From Desulfobacteraceae bacterium (GTDB lineage: Bacteria; Desulfobacterota; Desulfobacteria; Desulfobacterales; BuS5), in assembly GCA_030592105.1 (NCBI GenBank), contig JAUVKE010000158.1, positions 1 to 6,355 of the forward strand: a stretch of 6,355 nt of DNA. Direction: 5' to 3'. Of the stretch, positions 1-6,355 are shown piece by piece; the first letter of the stretch is position 1, and each line of letters starts with the position of its first letter. The translations under genes and the position numbers were made by a program. The notes beneath the pieces are model-generated. The model did not search any database. It was not told the DNA's origin and saw nothing but the letters and a program-made list of their open reading frames with translations.

Positions 1-659
<659 letters not shown>

Positions 660-691
660 TTAACCAGCGGTGGTAAATGTATGTATAGATG

Positions 692-754
692 TTTTATATG
701 AAAATGGTAAATTGTGAATTACAAATTATGAATTAAGGAATTCTACTAATTTAT
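692..754 (+). repeat. dispersed AT-rich intergenic repeat, copy 1
   Basis: This stretch matches 5876-5938 in the same orientation at 58 of 63 positions by hand alignment, with no gaps. It has an internal 7-base rhythm: TAAATTG (708), TGAATTA (715), CAAATTA (722), TGAATTA (729), AGGAATT (736). It sits 32 bp after the guaB tail. The ends carry a short imperfect inversion (TAAATT against AATTTA), so it could fold weakly or be a small non-autonomous element. No coding potential is seen. Confidence 0.85.
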
Positions 755-830
755 AAAATGCCATTAAACGCTATCTCATTTTCATATTTTGTTGTGCTCG
801 ATAGGGTATGCCGTTTATATAAATGATTTC

Positions 831-845
831 ACCGATGTTATCGGT
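831..845. promoter_or_regulatory. perfect 6-bp dyad, possible operator or small hairpin
   Basis: ACCGAT and ATCGGT are exact inverted copies separated by GTT. The dyad lies about 135 bp before the dnaE start and 8-10 bp after a weak TATA-type -10 candidate (816-823), a position suited to an operator. It is too short and lacks the T tract needed for a terminator. No known regulator site is recognised and function is not shown. Confidence 0.3.
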
Positions 846-979
846 CATGGGGATGTTGTGTGCGCCTTCCGCCCTCTATTTTTGTGAAATTAAGCATCTG
901 AAAAGTCATATAACTTCTTCGTTAAAATCCATCATAATCCCAGCTAAACCATTAAAATTAACGGGACCTTAATTATAAA

Positions 980-3900
980 ATGACAGAATCATTTGTTCAT
1001 CTTCATCTCCACACAAACTACAGCCTCCTTGATGGAGCCATCAGGATAGATCCGCTTTTGGCCAGGGTAAAAGAGTTTGGTATGAACTCAGTGGCTTTTA
1101 CCGACCACGGGGTTATGTTCGGCGCAGTTGAGTTTTATGAAAAGGCAAAAGCTGCCGGTATAAAACCGATTATCGGATGTGAAGTTTATGTTGCACCAAG
1201 AACAATAGCAGATAGAACCCCCGACGATAACAAAGGCCTTTCCCACCTGGTGCTTCTGGCTGAAACCCTGGAAGGGTACCAAAATCTCTGCAAACTTGCG
1301 TCCATTGCTCAGCTTGAGGGATTTTACTATAAGCCCCGTGTTGATAAAAATCTTTTGCAGCAGCATGCTAAAGGTCTTATTGCCCTTTCAGCATGCCTTC
1401 ACGGCGAAATTCCTATGCTGATAAAGCAGGGAAAAAATGATGAGGCTGAGCAGGCAGCTCAATTTTATCGGAAGATATTTGGAGACGGGAATTTTTTTCT
1501 GGAGGTCCAGAGTAACGGTATTGATATTCAGGAAAAAGTCAATATGGAACTTTTGCATATGAGCAAAAGAATTTCTATCCCCCTGGTTGCCACAAATGAC
1601 TGCCATTACCTTGACCGGCAGGATGTCAGGGCCCATGAGGTATTATTATGCATTCAGACCGGAAATACGATCAAGGATGAAAACCGGTTTAAATTCAGTA
1701 CAGATCAGCTCTATTTTAAATCACCAGATGAGATGCGTTCTGCATTTGGAGATTATCCCGGCGCTATTTCCAATACATCGGAAATAGCAAAACGGTGTAA
1801 TGTTGAATTTGATTTTAATACATATCATTTTCCGAAATTCGATTCCCAGTCAGATTTAAATATCGATGATGCATTTAAAAAAGAGGTTCATGAAGGTTAT
1901 GAGCGTGTTTTAAAAACGATCAGGAAAAAAAATCCTGATGTCGAAGAAAAAATATATAATGACCGCCTGGAAACTGAAATTTCCATTATAATTGATATGG
2001 GATTTCCAGGATATTTTCTGATAGTTGCTGATTTTATAAAGTATGCCAGGGAAAACGGCGTACCTGTGGGCCCCGGACGGGGGTCTGCAGCAGGAAGCCT
2101 GGTGGCGTATTCCCTGGCTATTACAGATCTTGATCCCATTGAACATGGTCTTATTTTTGAGCGATTTTTAAATCCTGCCAGAAAAAGCATGCCTGATATT
2201 GATGTCGATTTTTGTATAAACGGGCGGGAAAAAGTATTTCAATATGTTGTTGATAAGTATGGCGGAGGGGACTATGTCGCTCAGATCATAACCTTTGGGA
2301 AAATGAAAACCAGGGCCGTGATCCGGGATGTTGGAAGAGCACTCGATATCCCTTTAAAGGAGGTCGATGCAATAGCCAAGATGGTCCCTGATGTAATAAA
2401 TATCAGCCTTCATGATGCATTGGAGCAGGAACCCAGAATACTGGAGCTTGCGGAAACAAAACCTGAAATTGATGATCTTATTCAAATCTGTAAAACCCTG
2501 GAAGGCTTGACCAGGCACGCATCTACCCATGCAGCCGGGGTTGTTATTTCGGATAAACCCCTTGTGGAATATCTCCCTTTATATAAAGGAAAAAAGGGGG
2601 AGGTGGTAACCCAGTTCGATATGAAATATGTTGAAAAGATCGGATTGGTAAAATTTGATTTTCTCGGCCTTAGAAACCTTACAGTTATAGATAATACCCT
2701 TTCCCTTATCAAAGATCAAAAAAAGGTGCCTCCGGATTTGCAGAATACTCCCCTGGATGATCCCAAGACATATGTTCTTCTTGCATCCGGAGAGACAACC
2801 GGAGTTTTTCAGCTGGAAAGTTCCGGGATGAAAAATCTTTTAATAAGGATGAAGCCGGAATGCTTTGATGATATTATTGCGCTTGTGGCACTTTACCGCC
2901 CGGGTCCCCTGGATAGTGGAATGGTTGACGATTTTGTTGATAGAAAGCATGGGGTACAAAAGGTGGAGTATATAGTCCCTCAGCTGGAATCTGTTTTAAA
3001 AGAGACTTACGGGGTTATTGTTTATCAGGAACAGGTTATGAAAATTGCCGGCCTTTTGGCAGGCTATTCCATGGCAGAGGCGGATGACCTGAGAAAAGCC
3101 ATGGGGAAAAAGATATTTTCTATTCTGGCCAGGCACAGACAACGGTTTGTAAGCGGCGGTATTAAAAATGGAATAGATGAAAAAAAAGCAACGCAGATTT
3201 TTGATCTGATCGAAAAATTCGGCGGTTATGGTTTTAATAAGTCCCATAGTGCGGCATATGCTTTGATTGCTTATCACACAGCATATTTAAAAGCTCATTT
3301 TCCTGTGGAGTACCTTGCGGCACTCCTCACAAGTGAAATGCACACCACAGATAATGTTGTAAAATATATAGCAGAGTGTAAAAATTGTGGTGTAGAGGTT
3401 CTTCCCCCTGATATTAATGAAAGTGGAAAGGAATTTTCTGTTAAAGATTTAAAAATAAGATTCGGCCTTGCAGCAGTTAAAAATGTTGGAGAAGGTGCAA
3501 TTGAATCTATTATAGATGCCGGCAAAGAAAAGCCTTTTGCCTCATTATTCGATTTTTGTGAGCGGGTGGAACTGAAAAAAATGAATAAAAGGGTTGTGGA
3601 GAGTCTTATAAAGTGTGGTGCATTTGATTCGACCAATGAATATCGGAGTCGTATGATGGCTGTTTTAGAAAATGCCCTGAATCATGGGCAGAGAATGCAA
3701 AAAGAAAAATCAGATCCCCAGATGAGTCTCTTTGATATGGGCGGAGCAAATAAAATCTCCATAAATACGCCCAGGATTCCTGAAATCGATGAGTGGGATG
3801 AAAAACAGTTTTTGACTTTTGAAAAGGAATTTTTAGGTTTTTACGTAACAGGGCATCCTCTGGACAAATATAACAAACTCCTTAAAAAATTCGCCAATAC

Positions 3901-4489
3901 AAATTCTGCTGAAGCAGGTGAAAAAGCTGATGAATCTCTTGTGAGACTCGGCGGAATTATACGGGATATCAAAATAATCAAGACAAAAAAGAATGACTTG
4001 ATGGCATTTTTAACAATGGAGGATATGCACGGTTCCTTTGAGGTGGTGGTTTTCCCCTCTGTTTATCTGACTGTGTGTGACCTTTTGATTGAAGATAATC
4101 CTCTTTTTGTTCAGGGAAGCCTCCAGAAAGACGAAAAAAATATAAAAATTTTGGCTGATACCCTTGTTCCCATTGAGAAGGCTGAGGAAACCTGGGTCGC
4201 AAGTGTTATTTTTAATCTTGATCTTACAAAATTAAAAAGAGAGCTTCTTCTTGAACTGCGGGATATTTTAAAAAAGTACCCAGGAACATGCAAAAGTTAT
4301 ATTCTCCTTAGTGACCCAGGGAAAACAGATACAATCCTTGATATATCAAGCAATAATAATGTACAATGCAGCCATGAACTGAAAAAAGAAGTAAATACCT
4401 TGTTCGGATATGATGCTGTACAGACAAAGGCATTTCTTAAAAGTACACCCAACAACGGAAGGGGTAAAAACAGATATGCAAAAAGATAA
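980..4489 (+). CDS. dnaE: DNA polymerase III alpha subunit (replicative polymerase)
   Basis: DnaE is the catalytic subunit of the replicative DNA polymerase III holoenzyme. At 1169 residues it matches the family (about 1160 in E. coli). The N-terminal PHP domain (about 1-280) keeps its metal-site motifs: HLHLHTNYS (H9, H11), FTDHG (D42, H43), E68, SACLHGEIP (137-145) and NDCHY (D207, H209). The polymerase core has GPGRGSAAGS (364-373), PDIDVDF with catalytic D406 and D408, and KFDFLGL with D560. Next come the AYALIAYHTAYLKAHFPVEY segment, a helix-hairpin-helix region near 826-847, a beta-clamp binding motif QMSLF (914-918), and an OB fold (about 988-1066). The C-terminal ~100 residues are less conserved and end in a basic tail. 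The start is fixed by the conserved N-terminus although the ribosome binding site is weak (GGGA at 963-966, 13 bases away). It is intact and certain. Confidence 0.98.
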   Translation: MTESFVHLHLHTNYSLLDGAIRIDPLLARVKEFGMNSVAFTDHGVMFGAVEFYEKAKAAGIKPIIGCEVYVAPRTIADRTPDDNKGLSHLVLLAETLEGYQNLCKLASIAQLEGFYYKPRVDKNLLQQHAKGLIALSACLHGEIPMLIKQGKNDEAEQAAQFYRKIFGDGNFFLEVQSNGIDIQEKVNMELLHMSKRISIPLVATNDCHYLDRQDVRAHEVLLCIQTGNTIKDENRFKFSTDQLYFKSPDEMRSAFGDYPGAISNTSEIAKRCNVEFDFNTYHFPKFDSQSDLNIDDAFKKEVHEGYERVLKTIRKKNPDVEEKIYNDRLETEISIIIDMGFPGYFLIVADFIKYARENGVPVGPGRGSAAGSLVAYSLAITDLDPIEHGLIFERFLNPARKSMPDIDVDFCINGREKVFQYVVDKYGGGDYVAQIITFGKMKTRAVIRDVGRALDIPLKEVDAIAKMVPDVINISLHDALEQEPRILELAETKPEIDDLIQICKTLEGLTRHASTHAAGVVISDKPLVEYLPLYKGKKGEVVTQFDMKYVEKIGLVKFDFLGLRNLTVIDNTLSLIKDQKKVPPDLQNTPLDDPKTYVLLASGETTGVFQLESSGMKNLLIRMKPECFDDIIALVALYRPGPLDSGMVDDFVDRKHGVQKVEYIVPQLESVLKETYGVIVYQEQVMKIAGLLAGYSMAEADDLRKAMGKKIFSILARHRQRFVSGGIKNGIDEKKATQIFDLIEKFGGYGFNKSHSAAYALIAYHTAYLKAHFPVEYLAALLTSEMHTTDNVVKYIAECKNCGVEVLPPDINESGKEFSVKDLKIRFGLAAVKNVGEGAIESIIDAGKEKPFASLFDFCERVELKKMNKRVVESLIKCGAFDSTNEYRSRMMAVLENALNHGQRMQKEKSDPQMSLFDMGGANKISINTPRIPEIDEWDEKQFLTFEKEFLGFYVTGHPLDKYNKLLKKFANTNSAEAGEKADESLVRLGGIIRDIKIIKTKKNDLMAFLTMEDMHGSFEVVVFPSVYLTVCDLLIEDNPLFVQGSLQKDEKNIKILADTLVPIEKAEETWVASVIFNLDLTKLKRELLLELRDILKKYPGTCKSYILLSDPGKTDTILDISSNNNVQCSHELKKEVNTLFGYDAVQTKAFLKSTPNNGRGKNRYAKR
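1919..1939 (+). other. 7-bp inverted repeat flanking an A run inside dnaE
   Basis: ATCAGGA (1919-1925) and TCCTGAT (1933-1939) are exact inverted copies separated by seven A, giving an A8 run at 1925-1932. It encodes R-K-K-N just after the PHP domain. The A run is a possible slippage site; the hairpin may be a codon accident. Confidence 0.5.
4457..4464 (+). promoter_or_regulatory. ribosome binding site of manC, inside the dnaE end
   Basis: The purine stretch GGAAGGGG lies 11 bases before the ATG at 4476 and is the best Shine-Dalgarno match near the gene start. It supports that ATG over the in-frame ATG at 4410, which would add 22 non-family residues and lies deeper in dnaE. Confidence 0.65.
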
Positions 4490-5873
4490 ACTCTGTGCCA
4501 TAAACAATGCGTATTCGGTTTTACTTGCCGGAGGATCAGGGACACGCTTATGGCCGGTATCAAGGGACCTGCATCCAAAGCAACTGGTAAAATTCATGGG
4601 GGAAGATTCCCTTATTCAAAACACAATAAACAGACTTTCTCCTGTGTTGAGCAAGGATATGCTTAAGGTGGTATGCGGGGTTGAACATTACCATGAAATT
4701 GCCAGGCATCTTGAATGGATCGGTGTTGAACCCGAAGGGCGCGTTCTTTATGAACCTTGCGGCAGAAATACTGCTCCTGCAATTTTATTTGCAGTCCTGG
4801 ATATTATTAAAACAGCAAATGATCCTGTAATATTTGTATTTCCTGCTGACCATATAATAAAGGATACATTCAAATTTCATCAAAAGGTTCAGGAAGCAGC
4901 ATCCCTGGCCCAAAGCGGGTATATTGTCACCTTTGGAATCAAGCCTCTCTATCCGGAAGCAGGATATGGCTACATTGAAGGGGGACAAAAGGTGGAAACG
5001 GAGGAGGGCGAAAGTCAAGCGCTGAAAATGGGGGCATTTGTGGAAAAACCGAAGGGTGAAATTGCATCCGGGTATATTAAAGCTGGTAATTTTTTCTGGA
5101 ACAGCGGGATGTTTGCCTTTAAAGCTTCTGTTATAATAGAAGAGTTTAAAAAATTTCAACCTGATCTTTATGATAAACTCACAGGTTTTCTTTTGGCCAA
5201 TGAGACCCTGACCAAAATAGAGTATGAACAACTCCCTGATATTTCCATAGATTATGCCGTAATGGAGAAAACAGATAAAGGTGTTGTTTTACCATCTGAT
5301 TTTGGGTGGAGTGACATTGGGTCATGGAAGACTATTTATGATTTTTCCCCAAAAGATGAAAACAGGAATGTTATTGAGGGGAATGTTATTACAAATGAAA
5401 CCAGTAACTGCTTTATCATGGGGGAAAAAAGGCTGATTGCCACAAACCATCTTAAAGATATTGTGGTTGTGGAGACTTCTGATTCAATATTTGTGTCAGA
5501 TATTGAAAACAGCAGGGATGTTAAATCGATTGTTCTAAAGTTAAAGGAAGAGGGGCGGGTTGAACATCGTCGGCATCAGACAGCCTTCTATTCCTGGGGG
5601 CGGGAGGTCTTAATTGAAAAACAGGAAGGTAATAAAACCAGCAGAATTTTAATCTATCCTGGTGGCAGCCATGAAACCGAAGTCGATCCAGGAACATTGG
5701 TTCATATAATAGTACTTGATAAATCGGTTGATGTTTTAACAGGAAAGAGCCAGAAACGCCTGAAAAAGGGGGAGTCCCTGGTGATTTCCCATGCTGGTTT
5801 TTTTAAAATTAATAACCCTGCTGAAGTTAATGCATCTGTAATGCTGGTTGAAATTAATCTGGATAATGCATAA
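4476..5873 (+). CDS. manC: mannose-1-phosphate guanylyltransferase (ManC/AlgA type) with degenerate isomerase domain
   Basis: This enzyme joins mannose-1-phosphate and GTP to make GDP-mannose for surface polysaccharides. From the ATG at 4476 it has 465 residues, close to type II bifunctional enzymes (about 470-480). The nucleotidyltransferase domain is intact: LLAGGSGTRLWPVSR with PKQ (16-36), EPCGRNTAPA (93-102), FPADHII with D125, the FVEKP sugar-site motif (188-192), NFFWNSGMF (205-213) and FGWSDIGSW with D280. A linker with the usual beta-helix character follows. The C-terminal cupin (about 365-465) begins with SWGREVLIEK, but the family's QMHxHRAEHW zinc motif is replaced: by gapless alignment its H-x-H and E become D404, G406 and V409, and only H410 remains. 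The closing motif of the YLGEDDI type is absent. I infer a working guanylyltransferase without phosphomannose isomerase activity. The start overlaps dnaE by 14 bp, implying coupling. Confidence 0.9.
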   Translation: MQKDKLCAINNAYSVLLAGGSGTRLWPVSRDLHPKQLVKFMGEDSLIQNTINRLSPVLSKDMLKVVCGVEHYHEIARHLEWIGVEPEGRVLYEPCGRNTAPAILFAVLDIIKTANDPVIFVFPADHIIKDTFKFHQKVQEAASLAQSGYIVTFGIKPLYPEAGYGYIEGGQKVETEEGESQALKMGAFVEKPKGEIASGYIKAGNFFWNSGMFAFKASVIIEEFKKFQPDLYDKLTGFLLANETLTKIEYEQLPDISIDYAVMEKTDKGVVLPSDFGWSDIGSWKTIYDFSPKDENRNVIEGNVITNETSNCFIMGEKRLIATNHLKDIVVVETSDSIFVSDIENSRDVKSIVLKLKEEGRVEHRRHQTAFYSWGREVLIEKQEGNKTSRILIYPGGSHETEVDPGTLVHIIVLDKSVDVLTGKSQKRLKKGESLVISHAGFFKINNPAEVNASVMLVEINLDNA

Positions 5874-5875
5874 CC

Positions 5876-5938
5876 TTTTATATAAAAATGATAAATTGTG
5901 AATTATAAATGATGAATTAAGGAATTTTACTAATTTAT
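5876..5938 (+). repeat. dispersed AT-rich intergenic repeat, copy 2
   Basis: This is the same-orientation partner of 692-754 (5 mismatches in 63). It begins 2 bp after the manC stop codon. The 7-base rhythm is kept: TAAATTG (5892), TGAATTA (5899), TAAATGA (5906), TGAATTA (5913), AGGAATT (5920). The first 12 bases form the palindrome TTTTATATAAAA, which is broken in copy 1. Outer arms ATAAATT and AATTTAT are exact inverted copies here. Both copies follow the 3' end of a gene, which suggests a family scattered over the genome; that is inference from two copies. Confidence 0.85.
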
Positions 5939-6007
5939 TTTTGAGCGAGCCCCTAAGCCTGAAAACTTGAATGTAGCCGTTAATGACTTGAAATCTAAAA
6001 TTGAAGC

Positions 6008-6078
6008 AACTATTCAGCTGATATGTATAACTTCAGGTATAACCGAAGCATGTTTAAAATCAGCGACGCTGAATAGTT
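6008..6078 (+). other. long imperfect hairpin, possible structured RNA element
   Basis: AACTATTCAGC (6008-6018) pairs exactly with GCTGAATAGTT (6068-6078), 11 bp. The stem can continue with TGAT (6019-6022) to ATCA (6059-6062) across a 5-base bulge. Inside, CTTC (6031-6034) pairs with GAAG (6045-6048) and GGT (6036-6038) with ACC (6042-6044) around an ATA loop with one bulged A. An 11-bp exact inversion at this distance is unlikely by chance. No known RNA family is recognised. Confidence 0.55.
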
Positions 6079-6099
6079 ATAAATTGAAAAGTATAAATC

Positions 6100-6164
6100 A
6101 GGCAGGATGAAAATATTCCACAAGTTGGATGTTCAGCGTTCATTTAATCCTGTCTTTTATTTTT
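6100..6164 (+). terminator. terminator-like hairpin before the DHH gene
   Basis: Bases 6100-6108 (AGGCAGGAT) pair with 6147-6155 (ATCCTGTCT), nine pairs including one G-U; after one mismatch three A-T pairs follow. The tract TTTTATTTTT (6155-6164) overlaps the last base of the stem and runs on from it. The 30-base loop is long, but it contains a small TCCA/TGGA hairpin (6117-6129). It could end the dnaE-manC transcript or act as an attenuator for the gene that starts at 6179. Confidence 0.4.
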
Positions 6165-6165
6165 C

Positions 6166-6170
6166 GGAGA
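6166..6170 (+). promoter_or_regulatory. ribosome binding site of the DHH-family gene
   Basis: GGAGA lies 8 bases before the ATG at 6179, good strength and spacing. It sits right after the T tract of the terminator-like hairpin, so structure formed there could affect both transcription and translation. Confidence 0.8.
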
Positions 6171-6178
6171 ATATATTA

Positions 6179-6355
6179 ATGAGAATTGTTACCCGTCCAG
6201 ATTTTGACGGAGTTGTATGCGCAGTACTTTTAAGTGAAACAGAATCGATTACCAGGCCTATTTTGTGGGCAGAACCAAATGACATACAAAATGGGATAGT
6301 CTCCATCCGATCCGGGGATATTATTGCAAATCTCCCTTTTCATCCGGCCTGTTCC
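6179..6355 (+). CDS. probable DHH-family phosphoesterase, N-terminal part (runs off window)
   Basis: The first 59 residues are visible and the frame is open to the window edge. The start is set by the strong GGAGA site and by the opening MRIVTRPDFDG, which places an Asp-x-Asp pair (D8, D10) at the very N-terminus followed by a hydrophobic helix VVCAVLL. This is motif I of DHH phosphoesterases, a superfamily of metal-dependent enzymes that includes RecJ, NrnA-type oligonucleotide/pAp phosphatases and inorganic pyro- or exopolyphosphatases. The later segment GDIIANLPFHPAC fits the stretch that leads to the second Asp motif. The diagnostic DHH triad lies beyond the window, so the substrate cannot be told; it could be an exopolyphosphatase-like or nanoRNase-like protein. 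The upstream structured leader suggests its own regulation. Confidence 0.6.
   Translation, partial: MRIVTRPDFDGVVCAVLLSETESITRPILWAEPNDIQNGIVSIRSGDIIANLPFHPACS

Larger units (their letters stand above)
660..979. other. guaB-dnaE intergenic region
   Basis: No convincing gene is seen in these 320 bases. They hold repeat copy 1 (692-754) and a perfect dyad (831-845). Promoter-like hexamers are only weak: TATATA/TATAAA around 816-823 with TTGTGC at 792-797, TATAAC at 909-914 and CATAAT at 933-938, none with a good -35 box at the standard 16-18 bp spacing. There is no intrinsic terminator with a T tract after guaB. The dnaE promoter must lie here if dnaE is not read through from guaB, but I cannot place it with confidence. 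Confidence 0.6.
5874..6178. other. manC-DHH gene intergenic region, structured
   Basis: These 305 bases hold repeat copy 2 (5876-5938), a long imperfect hairpin (6008-6078), a further inverted pair (6066-6073 with 6132-6139) and a terminator-like hairpin (6100-6164) just before the ribosome binding site of the next gene. A promoter is not clear: CTGAAT (6069-6074) and TATAAA (6092-6097) are 17 bp apart but the first is a poor -35 box. An open frame at 5934-6110 has no ATG and no ribosome binding site and is not called as a gene. Confidence 0.6.

Noticed and set aside
663..674. ACCA/TGGT hairpin after guaB as a terminator
   Set aside because: The stem is only 4 bp and no T tract follows.
1088..1366. 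Antisense open frames across dnaE and manC
   Set aside because: They show no family features and are explained as shadows of the strong + strand coding frames.
2590..2596. A AAA AAG dnaX-like slippery heptamer in dnaE
   Set aside because: Such sites are expected by chance at Lys-Lys codons in AT-rich genes; no stimulator at the right spacing is seen and the DnaE frame is intact throughout.
4410..4475. Earlier in-frame ATG at 4410 as the start of manC
   Set aside because: It would add 22 residues that do not resemble the family and extend the overlap with dnaE to 80 bp; ATG 4476 has the GGAAGGGG site and gives the usual length.
5876..5887. TTTTATATAAAA palindrome after manC as a terminator or operator
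   Set aside because: It is all A/T, too weak as a hairpin, and is simply the edge of repeat copy 2.
5934..6110. Open + frame of 58 codons (contains NLNVAVNDLKSKIEATIQLI) after manC
   Set aside because: It has no ATG or GTG start and no ribosome binding site, overlaps the hairpin arms, and I recognise no family; a decayed gene fragment remains possible.

Overview
This window is bacterial chromosomal DNA, moderately AT-rich by eye, with every recognisable gene on the + strand. The protein character (a GuaB of the ordinary bacterial type, a full-length DnaE with an intact PHP metal site, a ManC-type enzyme, and a phosphoesterase starting MRIVTRPDFDG) suggests a Desulfobacterota (deltaproteobacterial, perhaps Desulfobacterales-like) host. 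That assignment is inference from remembered family resemblance, not a search.

Layout: (1) 1-659 is the 3' part of guaB (IMP dehydrogenase), entering from the left edge. Its reading frame is broken by one missing base in a G run at 501-506: the frame as written stops at 555, while the conserved last 50 residues continue in the -1 frame to 659. (2) 660-979 is a non-coding gap with copy 1 of a ~63-bp AT-rich repeat and a perfect 6-bp dyad. (3) 980-4489 is dnaE, complete, the replicative DNA polymerase III alpha subunit. (4) 4476-5873 is a manC/algA-type mannose-1-phosphate guanylyltransferase whose start overlaps the dnaE end by 14 bp; its N-terminal nucleotidyltransferase domain is intact, but its C-terminal cupin (isomerase) half has lost the expected metal ligands. 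(5) 5874-6178 is a second gap with repeat copy 2 and a run of inverted repeats that could form alternative RNA structures, the last being terminator-like and lying just before a good ribosome binding site. (6) 6179-6355 is the start of a probable DHH-family phosphoesterase that leaves the window on the right.

Together the genes cover GMP synthesis, chromosome replication and GDP-mannose supply. dnaE and manC look translationally coupled; guaB and the DHH gene are each set apart by about 300 bp of structured or repeat-bearing spacer. No CRISPR array, tRNA, rRNA, transposase or defence system was seen. The points most worth a second look are the guaB frameshift, the repeat pair, the structured leader before the DHH gene, and the degenerate isomerase domain of ManC.
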